Part shown: positions 10,564 through 22,791 of the stretch, in pieces
How the letters are laid out: each line of letters starts with the position of its first letter
Position numbering within the stretch: position 1 is the first letter of the stretch
NCBI GenBank assembly: GCA_964058805.1
Contig: CAXKVV010002074.1
Location: forward strand, 1 to 35,104
From: Schoenoplectus triqueter
Lineage: Eukaryota > Streptophyta > Magnoliopsida > Poales > Cyperaceae
Direction of reading: 5' to 3'
DNA: 35,104 nt
Made by a program: the position numbers and the translations under genes
Notes under the pieces: generated by a model
Database searches by the model: none
Told to the model about the DNA's origin: nothing
Seen by the model: the letters and a program-made list of their open reading frames with translations, nothing else

Positions 10564-13500
10564 ATGGCTGGATCTACTTCTTTCTCTCTAAATATCACTG
10601 CTTTCTCTTATCAATTACCTCTTAAGCTCACCCACGAAAACTATCTTTCTTGGAAATTTCTAATCCTTCCTCATGCGCGCAGGCATGACCTGCACCTACT
10701 ATTTCTTGTGAGTCTGGATCTTCTCCCAACCCTGATTATCTAGCATGGATGTGTCAAGATCAATTGTTGTTCGCATGGCTACTCAGCTCCATGACTGAAG
10801 CTGTTGTTTCACAAGTGGTTCATTGTACCACGTCAGCAGAACTCTGGAATGAACTACATCTCCGGTATTCTACTCAATCGCTTGCCCGTGCAATGGATTT
10901 AAAAATGCAAATTCATTCTCTTCAGAAAGGTCATCTTTCAATGCAGAGCTATCTCGATCAAAAACGCTCTCTTGCTGATAAACTTCGCCTAATTGGCTCG
11001 CCAGTTTCAAATGCTGATCTACAGCTCTTTATCCTGCATGGATTAAGTATTGATTATGATCCTCTTGTTGTTTCTCTCACATCTCGATCTGAAGCCGTGT
11101 CTTTCAATGAATTAACCGGTCTTCTTCTTACGCATGAGCAACGTCTCCAGAAGCATTCTTTGGCTGTCACTGGCACTTCTTCCTCCTCTGTTTTTCCTCC
11201 TGCTCTAACTTCTGCTACTTCTGCTGCCTCTTCTCTACCCCAAGCTAATCTCGTCTCTCAATCAATTCTTGGCCCTACTCCATATACTGACAAGGATTTT
11301 ATGCACCAATTTTCTGCCTTTCTTGCATCCAGAAATAGCTGGCGTAGCAGACACCCTGACAAGAACCATTCTTTGGCCAATAAAGATGGTTTGATGTGTC
11401 AGTTGTGTTTCAAGAAAGGTCACACCGCTGACCGTTGTTACAAACATTTTGATGCCACATACAAGCCACCTCCACCCAGGCCTTTTCCACGGTCACGTCA
11501 GCACCAATCTCAGCCTCAGGCCCTTTTCGTTCAACCAGGTCCAGCTCCTGCTGAGTCATGGTATATGGACTCTGGTGCTTCTGCACATGTCACCCCTGAC
11601 TTGAATGCTCTCACGGCCTACACACCATACACCGGTAACGATCAACTCCAGGTGGGCAATGGTAAGGGTTTGGATATTGTTCATATTGGGACTGCTTTTT
11701 AAGTACAAATTCTTCTTCTTTGCTTCTCAACAAAGTTTTACATGTTCCTGCTATCTCCAAACCCCTAATTAGCATCAGTCAATTACTTTTGGATGATAAT
11801 GTTTTTGTGGAATTTCATCCTGATTGTTGCATTGTTAAGGATCAGCTGAATCACCAGGTGTTGCTCCAGGGCGTCAAGTGTAATGGCCTCTATATTGTAT
11901 CTTATCCATCTCCACAAGCACTGATCTGTGAGAAGGGATCACTTACTCTTTGGCACAAGCGCCTGTGCCATGCATCTGCAAATACCATTCAGCATCTTGT
12001 ATCTTCTCAAAATCTTTCTTGTACAATGAATAAATTGGGTGTGTGTGAACCCTGTTGTTTAGCTAAGTCACACAGATTACCATTTTACCCTTCTTCTTCA
12101 ACAGCTACTAAACCTCTTGAGATAATTCATTGTGATTTGTGGGGACCATCCCCGGTTGTATCACAGAATGGTTACAAGTATTATCTTCTTTTCACTGATC
12201 AGTTTTCACGCTACAATTGGATCTATTTTTGTTCTCATAAAAGCAATGTGGCTGACATTTTTCACTAGTTCAAGATGCTTGTCGAAAATTTACTGTCTTC
12301 AAAAATCAAAACAGTTCAACTTGATGGAGGAACAGAATTTAAGCCTATTATCCGATCACATCCAGAAATTCAGTTTCATATCTCTTGCCCTTATACGCCT
12401 CAGCAAAACAGACTTGTTGAGCGTAAACACCGACACATCGTTGAATTAAATCTTGCAACAATGTTCAATGCTGATATTCCACAAACCTATTGGCTTGACA
12501 TTTTTGAAAGCGTAACCTTTGTTATCAACACTCTTCCTACCTCTTCCACAACATTCAATACACCCTATCATACGCTATTCAACAAGATTTTCGATTATAG
12601 CTTCTTCAAGGTTCTGGGTTTTCGATGTTTTCCATACACAAGACCTTATGCTGCCAATAAACTAGCTCCACGTTCTTCCTCTTGTGTTTTTCTTGGTTAT
12701 TCCTCTACTTTCAAAGGATACAAATGCCTTCATCTTGAAACAAACAAACTTTTCCTATCCAGACATGTTATATTCGATGAGAATTCATTTCCTTTCAAAG
12801 AATATAAATCTCCTCCACCCTCTACTTCCGTCTCATCTTCTCTATCTTCCTTAGTGGTCATTCAACCAACTGATCACTATCCACATTCTTCTCCTTCTAT
12901 TATCACTCTCTCAGATTCCTTATCATCTCCTACCACTCCTTTTGTACCTCACCAATCATCACCACTGCCTACTAATGATTCCTCATTGCCTCCAATGTTT
13001 CCTCCAATAACTCGTGTATATGAGAGGAAACATACTCTACATGAACCAACACGTGTTCCTGCATCAGTTCCTTTACACCATATGATAACACGATCCAGAA
13101 CCAAACAAGTTTCAACTCCTCACAAAGCTCTTCTTGCAACATGTCACAATGCCTCTGATGTTGCACTAGATCCAACCTGTTATACACAGGCTTCCAAACA
13201 AAAGCAATGGAGAGATGCTATGGCGGTTGAACTTGATGCTTTGGCCAAAAATAACACATGGTCTTTGGTCCGCCTCAGAAGCTTCAAATATCGTGGGATG
13301 TAAATGGGTGTTCAAAACCAAGCTAAAGTCTGATGGAACTGTTGAGAGATATAAGGCGCGTTTAGTCGCTAAAGGCTATACCCAAGAAGAGGGCTTGGAT
13401 TATACTGAAACGTTCAGTCCGGTGGTTAAACCAACAACTATACGTATCATTCTTACCATTGCAGTCACAAATCAGTGGAGCATTCGGCAGCTTGATGTTA

Positions 13501-14765
13501 ACAACGTATTTTTACATGGTGAGTTGCAAGAGACTATATATATGACACAACCCCCCGGTTTTCAAGATCCTAGCAATCCAACACATGTTTGCAGACTTCA
13601 CAAAGTAATTTATGGGCTGCGTCAATCCCCTCGGGCATGGTATCATAAACTGCGTGACACACTGCTTGACATTGGTTTTCATTCATCCACTTCGGATCCT
13701 TCATTGTTCATCTTTCGACATAACACACATGTAGCTTTTCTGCTAGTCTACGTCGATGATATTATCTTGACGGGTAATAATGCTACTCTTCTTCATAACT
13801 TTATCAGTCTCTTAGACCAAAGATTCACTATTAAAGATTTGGGATCCGTTCACTTCTTTTTGGGCATTGAAGTATCCAGTCACAACCAAGGTCTACTACT
13901 CACTCAAATAAGGTATATTAATTCCATTCTGGACCGTGCTACCATGCTGGGTGCAAAACCTGTTGCATCCCCTATGGCTACAGGTCAGGCTTTATCAAAG
14001 TTTATGGGTGATCCTGTAGATGATGTTTCTCTTTATCGTAGTATTGTGGGTGCGTTACAATACGTGCTAATTACACGTCCAGAAATTTCATTTGCAGTAA
14101 ATCGCATGTCACAGTTCATGCAGTCACCAACATCGTCTCACTGGGCCGCTGTAAAAAGGATCCTACGTTATTTAAAGGGGACTATCAGCTATGGTTTGTT
14201 TACTCAACCATCTTCCTCGCTCACATTACACACCTATGCTGACTCGGATTGGGCAGGTTGCCCCGACGATCGTAGATCAACTACAGGTTATCTTGTGTAT
14301 CTCGGGCCTAATCTTTTGTCATGGTCATCAAAGAAGCAGACAACCGTGGCACGATCGAGTACTGAGGCAGAGTATCGCGGACTTGCTATGGTCACTGCTG
14401 AAGTTGTTTGGCTCAAAACTTTGTTTCGCGAATTGGGCCTTGTTTTACCAGCACCTATCCTCTGGTGTGACAATCTTGGGGCGACGTTTTTAGCTAACAA
14501 TCCGGCGTTTCATGCACGCACAAAATATATCGAATTGGACTATCATTTCGTGCGGGAAAAAGTTGCTGATGGTACAATTCATGTCAAGTTCATCTGTTCA
14601 CAGGATCAACTTGCAGATGCCTTAACTAAACCCCTATCAACTGCACATTTTCAAAGTCTACGATTCAAGCTCACTGTTGATTGCTCTACAGTCCGCTTGA
14701 GGGGGCATGTTAGCAGAAATACTCAACAGGATATGGCGATAGATGATGTACAGGACGTTACATAG
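10564..14765 (+). pseudogene. copia-1 gag-pol polyprotein, broken
   Basis: The chosen start is the ATG at 10564. Gag has a zinc knuckle CX2CX4HX4C (11397-11438). The protease has WYMDSGAS (about 11559-11582). The integrase zinc region has WHKRLCH (about 11950), and the integrase core shows the three acidic positions in HCDLWGP (about 12129), LDGGTEF (about 12319) and VERKHRH (about 12417). Reverse transcriptase has YVDD (about 13750), and RNase H runs from ADSDWAG to STEAEYR. Breaks seen are a frameshift at about 10690-10710, one in a T run at about 11696-11702, an in-frame TAG at 12266-12268, and a frameshift at about 13260-13270. The last frame ends inside the 3' LTR. No complete polyprotein can be made from this copy. 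Confidence 0.93.
14699..14705 (+). other. copia-1 polypurine tract
   Basis: The run gaggggg lies two bases before the 3' LTR and is the expected plus-strand primer. Confidence 0.85.
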
Positions 14766-14921
14766 ATTGATGTCACATATTGTGTTTATTTATATAACAA
14801 ATTATTGTTAGCTGCAGTTAGTTGTAACTGTTTGTAATAGCATAGGATATCATCTCTATATAAAGAGACTGTAAATCATTTTTGAAAAAGTAAGCAAAGT
14901 AAAACATTCTCTCAGTTCACA
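14708..14921 (+). repeat. copia-1 3' LTR (214 bp)
   Basis: This is the partner of the 5' LTR, with TGTTAGCAG and TTCACA ends, followed by the CTATT target duplication (14922-14926). Confidence 0.95.
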
Positions 14922-14926
14922 CTATT

Positions 14927-15239
14927 ACTGAATAAAGACAGCAATGAAATCTGGCAATTGATCTCTATTCCCTAATTCTAATTGTCTACTTTATTGAACT
15001 ATTATGTGTGAAATAGTCGGTTTAATATTTAACGGAGCTACTAAAGGAGTTTCATGAATCATAAACGCTTCGGTTGCTTCGTACAAATTCCATCTTAATT
15101 TGTGCTAAATATGACCGTTTCTCTCAATCAATCATGAGTTCATGACAAGTATCGAGAAGAACAAAATTAACAGAAGAGAACCATTAATTGGGCTCTAGGC
15201 TCCCCTCTGTTAGAAAACCAAAACGGGCCTGTAATTCGC
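14927..15239 (+). promoter_or_regulatory. Upstream flank / putative promoter of TFB5
   Basis: AT-rich DNA from the end of the copia element to the GC-rich leader. A TGGGCT word near 15188 and a GGGCCT word near 15224 resemble site II-type elements of housekeeping promoters. No TATA box was assigned. Confidence 0.35.
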
Positions 15240-16042
15240 TTATTGTATTGTCCATCTCGTCAGCCGTCGCCGCTCTATTCAGCCGACTGCGCGAATCTTA
15301 AAGGCGCATATACATTTCTCCAGCCTCCACAATCAAGAGTCCCTGGCGCTGCCGCTGCAGATCATGACTCCCCTCTCTCACACGAGGGGTTTCCAGTTTG
15401 TAGTTTGTACCGTGACCTCTCTCTTCGCCACGCGCGCTTTCTCCTCTCTTCCTCCGCGCCGAGCGCCGCATCTTCGTCTCTCTGTTCTAATTGATCAATA
15501 CCTCGGTAAAATTTCGTTGCAACACCATAGACTTGATCTCTCCTTGCCCCGAAATTTGTCTCTAATATATCGCTGAAACTGTCAATGGAGTCTGCTTGTT
15601 TTTGACTGTCGGATTCGAGGTCTTGTTTCTTTTTTTTCTTTTAGAAAAAAAGAACTTGGCGTTCTTTGTATTTTTCTGATTTGTTTGTTTATGGACTATC
15701 ACCCTGTACCAGATTCTGTGATTGTATTACCTACACCCAGTATGTCAATTAATTTGTTCTTTTCCTTATTACAGAATTCTGAACTGGTCAAATTGCGAAC
15801 TGTAAGTAGGAAAAATACCAGATTGTGTGAATTTTTTTTGGTTGTTAATTGATTAGTTGGAACCTAACATCGCATTATTCCTCCAGTCTGACTATCCACA
15901 CTGATTCAGTCTGGTTTCTCTAGTATTAAAAGGAAAAGACTTCGAACCTATGCTAAACCTGCTATGATACTATAATAGTGTGCATTATTTAACATCTTCT
16001 CTCCTTTCAGTCTAATAACTTGAACTTTGTGATATAAAAGAA
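15240..16042 (+). other. Probable TFB5 5' leader with introns and an upstream ORF
   Basis: The GC-rich start (15240-15500) is unlike its surroundings and may be the first, noncoding exon. Candidate splice sites are a donor at 15506 (cg|gtaaa), a possible small exon 15775-15801 (acag before it, gtaagt after it), and an acceptor at 16009-16010 (ctttcag) 32 bp before the TFB5 ATG. An upstream ATG at 15364 opens a 70-codon frame on the genomic strand, starting MTPLSHTRG and containing ATRAFSSLPPRR, which looks like a mitochondrial presequence but lacks any domain. If spliced from 15505 to 16011, that frame would stop after about 48 codons. It may be a uORF. This model is inferred only from sequence signals. 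Confidence 0.4.
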
Positions 16043-16354
16043 ATGGTGAATGCAATTAAAGGCGTTTTCATCTCCTGGTAATCTCTCTTTCCTTCTCTTG
16101 GATATAATTTTGCAGTCTTGTTTTCTCCTTTATCTGTCTCTCCCTGACGCTGCTATGCATGCTGAATTTCATGCAGTGATATTCCCATGGCACAATTCAT
16201 TGTGAATTTAAACAACTCGATGCCGGCTAATGAAAAGTTTATTGTGCATATGCTCGATAGCACGCACATGTTTGTGCAGCCACATGTAGCTGAGATGATT
16301 AAAAGTAAAATTGCGGAGTTCAGAGATCAGATTAGTTATGATAAACCGCAATGA
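16043..16354 (+). CDS. TFB5: General transcription factor IIH subunit 5 (TFB5/TTDA)
   Basis: TFB5 is the smallest subunit of the TFIIH core. In yeast and humans it pairs with p52/TFB2 and helps the XPB helicase in nucleotide excision repair and transcription. The coding exons are 16043-16077 (35 bp) and 16177-16354, with a GT-AG intron at 16078-16176 that splits codon 12. The product is 70 residues, starts MVNAIKGVFISCDIPMAQFI and continues with LDSTHMFVQPHVAEMI and EFRDQ. These match the plant family in length and order (the human equivalents are [20 protein letters not shown] and DDTHVFV). It is too short to stand out as an open frame. No damage is seen. The leader probably contains at least one further intron. 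Confidence 0.93.
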
Positions 16355-16382
16355 GAATTGGAGATGTTCTGTTCTTATTGTT

Positions 16383-16404
16383 TGTGTGTGTGTGTGTGTG
16401 TGTG
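16383..16404. repeat. (TG)11 microsatellite
   Basis: Eleven uninterrupted TG units start 28 bp after the TFB5 stop codon, probably inside its 3' UTR. Confidence 0.95.
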
Positions 16405-17808
16405 GAAATTAAATTTGAAATTGATGTTGATGTGGATTGTGGAATGGCATGAGCATAAACAAAACATTAATCTTTTTTTCTTCAGTTGTTTGATAAAGAA
16501 AAACAAATGAGAATTTTCTTTTTTCCCTAAAGGAGGTATCATGCACAAGTTAATTTTTGACATCTCTGAAAACTGTTACCCAGAAAATGAAGGTGCAAAC
16601 ACAGTAGCATCATTTCTGTAAATCCCAAACAATTCTCTTACACCTCCCTTCCACTTTACCACGAGTGATCGTCTGGTACAATGCCCTTTGCCAGGAGTGA
16701 TCTAGTGGTAAAAGGACATTACAGAAGGGGAATAAAAATAATGTAATGTAAAGAAACCATTCTCCTTCTAAATCTGTACCTTCAATTTGGATGCAGCTTT
16801 GTTTTCTGTAAGGACGTTGATTTCATTCAACTATAATAAATTACCTTACATAAGCAAACCATATAGTACATATATGCGTCAGTGTTAAAAGTTGCAAGCA
16901 GCTTTTAGCTTGTTTATATATCTATTCTAATTTTTGTTCACTTCTCTGTATACTTGTATTTAGTGTCACTACTATTTTGGCTGATTCGCTGTATTTAGTT
17001 TCTTTTTTTTTTGGTGACGATATAATACTATAATCAATCATTTGTTCAGAAAATTAGCTCGGAAATAATTTAATCCTTGCATTGCTCCTCTCTTCTTCTT
17101 TTTTCTATTTTTTTCTTTTGTGGCGGTAAATGAGAAACTGAATAGGTTATCTACGGATGCAAGTGGTAGTGTTACCACTTGAGATAAGTAGATAACTATG
17201 CTTCTTTGACAATTGGAGGCATCCATCACTCCAATACTTAAAAGATATATATATATTAAGATATCATAAACAAACTACTGGATCGGCAATATTATCTGAT
17301 TGGTGATTTAATAAATACATTTTTTTATACAGTTCTGATGAGGAGATATATTTTTTTATTTACTTATTTTCAATTAAAATAGGGGAATTAAACCATTCAA
17401 ATTTAAATATTCGGAAAGATCTTGGTCCGTATTCTGTAGATGCAATATTTTTGAAAGAATGTTACACAAATATCTGTTTTTTTTTCAAATTAATTAACTA
17501 ATAACTACACTTTACTTCCACCTTGTACTAAAAATATTAAAATATTGGTTTTTATTTTTCATAGAGCATCTACATCCTTATTTGAATTGCAATTTATGTC
17601 ACTTTGAATAGACAATGACTTTCAGATGGATAATAAAAACATCACTGAAATTGCAAAATGGCTTGTCAAAGCAAATCGATTTTTTCTCTCTTCACTGCTG
17701 ACGTGGATTATCAAAGTGATTGCCAAATTTATCTACTCTCTGCATCGTCAAAATTAGAATGACTGATTTGATAATTAATTTGACAAAACGGTGCAAACAC
17801 TATTAGTC
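16405..17808. other. Intergenic DNA, no gene seen
   Basis: The first few hundred bases may be the TFB5 3' UTR. At 16650-16750 two copies of gagtgatc and an inverted pair (actttaccac / gtggtaaaag) occur, perhaps a relic of a tRNA-derived SINE. The part 17560-17808 (starting tagagcatctacatcc) resembles the edge of a Tourist-like MITE but has no provable partner. No coding frame was found. Confidence 0.45.
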
Positions 17809-17813
17809 CACAT

Positions 17814-18087
17814 TGTTATAAAATAAAGATAGAAGACAAAAGTTGTGAGAGACTAAAATCTTATTTCTATATTATCTCATCTAGAAATCTATATCCACAT
17901 CAACAATATACAAGCCTCTATTTATAGGCTAGAGAAATATCATGTAATAAAAGAGAAAATTAATACAAAATTAAATCTAAAATTAAGGAGAAGGTGAAGA
18001 GAATGAAAAACTTCTATCATTATGGGAGGTGGTGGAGGAATGAGATGAGGTGGAGGAAGTGAAACATCTATCATTAATTTTATAACA
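17814..18087 (-). repeat. copia-2 3' LTR (274 bp)
   Basis: Its ends form an 11-bp perfect inverted repeat, TGTTATAAAAT and ATTTTATAACA. A minus-strand TATAAATAG box lies at 17918-17926. The polypurine tract follows on its right. Confidence 0.95.
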
Positions 18088-18298
18088 CTCCCCCTTAGAT
18101 GTTTCGCCTTATATTATACACTATTAATATTGTACTACTGGACAAATATTAAATTTTGGTACTTCAGGACCAACTTGATTTAACTGATACTTCTGGATCA
18201 GTTATGTTGCCTCATTAAAAACCTTACTAAAAAAACCCAATGGGACAAAACTTAGTGAAGGGAAAAAGAGTGCAACGTGTATAATACTCCCCCTCATT

Positions 18299-21200
18299 TT
18301 AATGTACATCTTTTAAGTGACGAATGCCAATCTTATGTGAAAGCTGCTCAAAAATATTTGTTGGCAATGATTTTGTGAATAAGTCCGCCAAATTATCGCT
18401 TGATCTGATTTGACAAATATTTATCAAACCATTCTTCTCTAAATCATGTGTTGAGAAGAACTTCGGCGAGATGTGTTTGGTTATGTCACCATTGATATAT
18501 CCTTCTTTGATTTGAGCAATGCATGCAGTATTATCTTCGTATATCACCGTCGGGTTTTCTCTGACTGTCTCGAGACCGCATTCCTCTTGGATGTGTTGGA
18601 TCATGGATCTTAACCATACACATTCTCGTCCAGCATCATAAAGAGCAATTAATTTATCATGATTTGATAATGTTGCTGTCAATGTTTGCTTTGTCGATCG
18701 TCATGAAATTGCAGTGCCGCCATATGTAAACACATATCCGGATTGTGACCGAGCTTTATGCGGATCTGATAAATATCCTGCATCTGCATATCCAACTAGT
18801 TTGGACTTTGTATTTTTTCGATAAAATAGTCCCATATCACGCGTCCCACAAAGGTAACGTAATACATGTTTGATTCTGTTCCAATGTCGACGTATTGGAT
18901 CAGAACTATATCTCGCTAATACATTTACAGAAAAAGCAATATCAGGTCTCGTATTATTAGCAAGATACATCAAAGCCCCAATTGCACTTAAGTATGGTAC
19001 TTCAGGACCAAGAGCTTTTTCATTATTTTCTCGGGGCCGATAAGGATTTTTTTTCACATCAAGTGATCGGACAACCATTGGTGTACTTAGAGGATGAGCT
19101 TTGTCCATATTAAAACGTTTCAACATCTTCTGGATGTAGTTTGATTGATGGACAAATATACCATTATGCAAATGCTCGATCTGCAGGCCGAGACACAACT
19201 TTGTTACACCAAGATCTTTCATTTCAAATTCATTCTTTAATAATTTTGCAGTCTTTTCGATCTCTTCAGGAGACTCAATGATATTCATGTCATCAACATA
19301 TACTGCAATAATTATAAAACTCGAGATTGATCGTTTAATAAAAACACATGGACTAATTATATTAGATTTATATCCTTCTTTTATGAGATATTCACTGAGT
19401 CGATTATACCACATTCGACCCGATTGTTTTAGTCCATACAATGATCGTTTTAACTTTATAGAATACATTTCTCGAGATTTTGATGTAAATGCTTCAGGCA
19501 TTTTTAATCCTTCAGGGACTTTCATATAGATATCATTATCGAGTGATCCATACAAATAGGCTGTGACAACATCCATGAGACGCATTTGAAGGTTCTCAGT
19601 GATTGCGAGACTGATTAAAAATCGAAGAGTTATTGCATACACTACAGGTGAATACATTTCTTCATAATCAACTCTTGGTATTTGTGTAAAACCTTGTACC
19701 ACCAGCCTTGCTTTATATCTCACAATCTCATTTTTCTCATTTCTTTTTATTGCAAAAACCCACTTGTAACCTACAAGGTTAACATTTTTAGGGGTTAGAA
19801 TTACAGGTCCAAAAATATTTCACTTTTCAAGCGAATCTAATTCAGTCTTCATGGCATCTTTCCATTTTGGCCAATCATTTCTGTGCATACACTCTTCTGG
19901 AGTTTTTGGCACATAATTTTCCTCATTTATCACTTCAATTGTTATAGCATATGCAAAAATTTCATCAACACGTGTTTTATTTCGGTTCCATATTATACCA
20001 TTCTGTACATAATTTATTGAGATCTCATAATCATTTGGTGCCTGAGTTTCTTCTGGAACTTTATCAACGACCTCTTCTGGAGTTCTACTTCCAATCTCTT
20101 CTGAGATTTTACTGACAATTTCTTCTGAGATTTTATCGGTAAATTTTGCTGGAGTTACACCAATTGCATTATTCTGCTCTTTCATTTTTCGTGGATTTTT
20201 GTCTTTGGAACCGATTGGTCTTCCACGTTTTCTTTGTATAGTAACCTCTGCTGGGGTTATTTCAATTCGAGCGGGTGCATTTAAAGCTGATATATGTGAT
20301 TTAGTCACTCTTTTTGTATCTGTAAATGCATCTGGTAACTCATTTGCTATTCTTTGCAAATGTATAATCTTTTGAACTTCCAGTTCACATTGACCACTCC
20401 GGGAATCAAGATAAGATATTGATGATGCATTCCAAGTTACTTGTTTTTCCAGCTTTTTTTTCTCCCCCTAAGATTGAGAATATTGTCTCATCAAATTGAC
20501 AATCAGCAAAACGAGCTGTAAAAACATCTCCAGTTAATGATTCTAAATATTTAATAATTGATGGAGAGTGAAAACCAATATAAATTCCTAATCTCCTCTG
20601 TGGTCCCATTTTTGTGCGTTGTCGAGGAGAAATTGGAACATACACAGCACAACCAAAAATTTTAAGATGGGACAAGTTTGGTTCTCTTCCAGAGACCAAT
20701 TGTAATGGAGAAAATTTATGAGATGCAGTTGGTCTTAATCTAATAAGTGCAGCAGCATGTAATATGGTATGTTCCCATGCAGAAGATGGTAGATTACATT
20801 TCATAAGTAACGGTCTAGCAATCAGTTATAATCTTTTAATTAATGATTCAGCTAAACCATTTTGTGTATGTACATGAGCAACTGAATGTTCTACCTTAAT
20901 CTCAATTGACATATAATAATCATTAAAAGACTGGGATGTAAATTCTCCTGCATTATCAAGCCGGATACTCTAAATTTGGTAATCCGGAAAATTTGCTCTT
21001 AATTGGATTATTTGTGCTAATAGCCTAGCAAATGTAACATTTCTTGTAGCTAATAGGTAAACATGTGACCATCGAGTTGATGCATCAATTAAAACCATAA
21101 AATATCTAAATGGTCCACATGGAGGAGAAATAGGTCCACAAATGTCTCCTTGAATTCTCTCTAAAAATAAAGGAGATTCATTTTCAATTTTATTTTTAAA

Positions 21201-22709
21201 TGGCCTAATTATCAATTTTCCAAGAGAGCATGCTGCACGTGATAAATCTTTTGATAATAGGATCTTCAGGTCCTTTAGAGGATGCCCATTTGCACTTTCA
21301 ATTATTCTCCTCATCATAATATTACCTAGATGACCTAACCTGTCATGCCACAGAGTAAATATTTTCGTGTCATGTAACTTCTGGTTACTGACCATATTTG
21401 ATTCTATTAAACTTATGTTCATACAATATAGTCCAGATGATAAAGCTTTCATCTTTTCCAATACGATATTCCGACCATATTTAATCGTTGTAATTTGAAG
21501 ATATTCAATGTTATTTTCAGTCATAGTTTCGATATGATAACCATTACACCGAATATCTTTAAAACTTAGTAAATTTCTTCTGGATTTACTAGAGTATAAT
21601 GCGTCATTTATAATTAATTTTATTCCTTCTGGTAACAAAATACAAGCTCTTCCAGAGCCTTCAATTAAGTTACTAATACCAGAAATTGTATTAATATGTG
21701 TCTCTACAGGAGACAATTGAGAAAAATATTTCTTACTTTTTAATATTGTATTTGTTGTTCCACTGTCTACTAGACATTCATCTCTAATACTTGTCATTGC
21801 TCTGCTGGAGCCTTCAATCATATTTTTTTCCTTTGAACAAAAAATATACAAGATCAAATTTAAAGAAACTAATTTTATTCATAAAAAACATAAACTTACA
21901 ACATAAAACTGAACTAAAATAAACCAAGATGTTGAATTCTTTTCCTTTTCATATCTCCCCACATTGTTATCATTTGATTTGAAATTATGACCTTCACGTC
22001 GCCAAACATTATTGCGACCACGTCCATGACCTCTTCTGGGGCCGCGACCACGTCCTCGACCATAATTTCCTTTAAATGATGTTGCATTCACTACAGGGAA
22101 TGATGTCGCATTTACTTCAGGAAATGGACTAGAGCCAGTGGGCCGTGATTGATGATTTTTCATGAGAAGCTCATTATTTTGTTCCGCAACAAGAAGACAT
22201 TATATCAATTCTGAATATTTTTTAAAACCACGCTCCCGATATTGCTGCTGCAGAAGCAAATTCGAAGCATGAAATGTGGAAAATATTTTTTCTAACATGT
22301 CTTAATCAGTAATCTGTTCTCCACATAATTTTAACTCAGAAGTTATGTGAAACGTTGCGAAATTATATTCACCCACAGATTTAAAATCTTGCAACCTTAA
22401 ATGAATTCATTCATAACGAGCTTTTGGGAGGAGCACTTATTTTTTATAGTCATATCTTTCTTTTAAAATTTTCCACAATTCTAACGGATCTTTCACCGTT
22501 AAATATTCAGTTTTTAAATCCTCATGGAGATGATGACGGGGGAATATCATTGTATTGGTTTTCTCCTGCGGGGAGGTCTTATTTTTATCTTTTATTGTAT
22601 CTCTAAGATTATTTGCGGTAAGATGAATCTCAGCATCGAGAGTCCATGGGAGATAATTCTTTTCCGATATATCAAGGGCAATGAATTCAAGTTTAGTAAG
22701 ATTTGCCAT
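18299..22709 (-). pseudogene. copia-2 gag-pol polyprotein, broken
   Basis: Gag starts at the ATG at 22709 (MANLTKLEFIALDIS). Its arginine/glycine-rich tail (GRGRGRGPRRGHGRGR) lies near 22040. No CCHC zinc knuckle is present between this tail and the protease (CLVDSGTTNTI, near 21770), so the knuckle region is deleted or replaced. The integrase has LWHDRLGH (about 21340), then GDICGP and LDNAGEF (near 20950). Reverse transcriptase runs in 19723-18701 with YVDD, and RNase H lies in 18682-18299 with YEDNTACI and KHISPKFF. Breaks include stops near 20968 and 20826, a frameshift near 20360-20405, a TGA at 19820, and a TGA at 18701 at the RNase H junction. The gag part between about 22437 and 22163 is also disrupted. 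Confidence 0.93.
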
Positions 22710-22791
22710 AAGGAAAAATAAAAATACTACTAATATTAATAAATTTAATCGAACATCCATTTATGAAAATTACTAAAGAAAAATAATATTA

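Larger units (their letters stand above)
10271..14921 (+). mobile_element. Ty1/copia LTR retrotransposon, full-length, plus strand (copia-1)
   Basis: The element has LTRs at 10271-10483 and 14708-14921, and a 5-bp target duplication CTATT at 10266-10270 and 14922-14926. It has a primer-binding site tggtatcagagc directly after the 5' LTR and a purine tract before the 3' LTR. The domain order gag, protease, integrase, reverse transcriptase, RNase H is that of copia. The LTRs differ at only about five positions, so the insertion is recent, yet the coding region has several frame breaks. Confidence 0.96.

Noticed and set aside
16640..16760. Possible tRNA-derived SINE (tgatctagtggtaaaag looks like an A box)
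   Set aside because: No B box, no tail and no target duplication could be found. The internal inverted pair is short.
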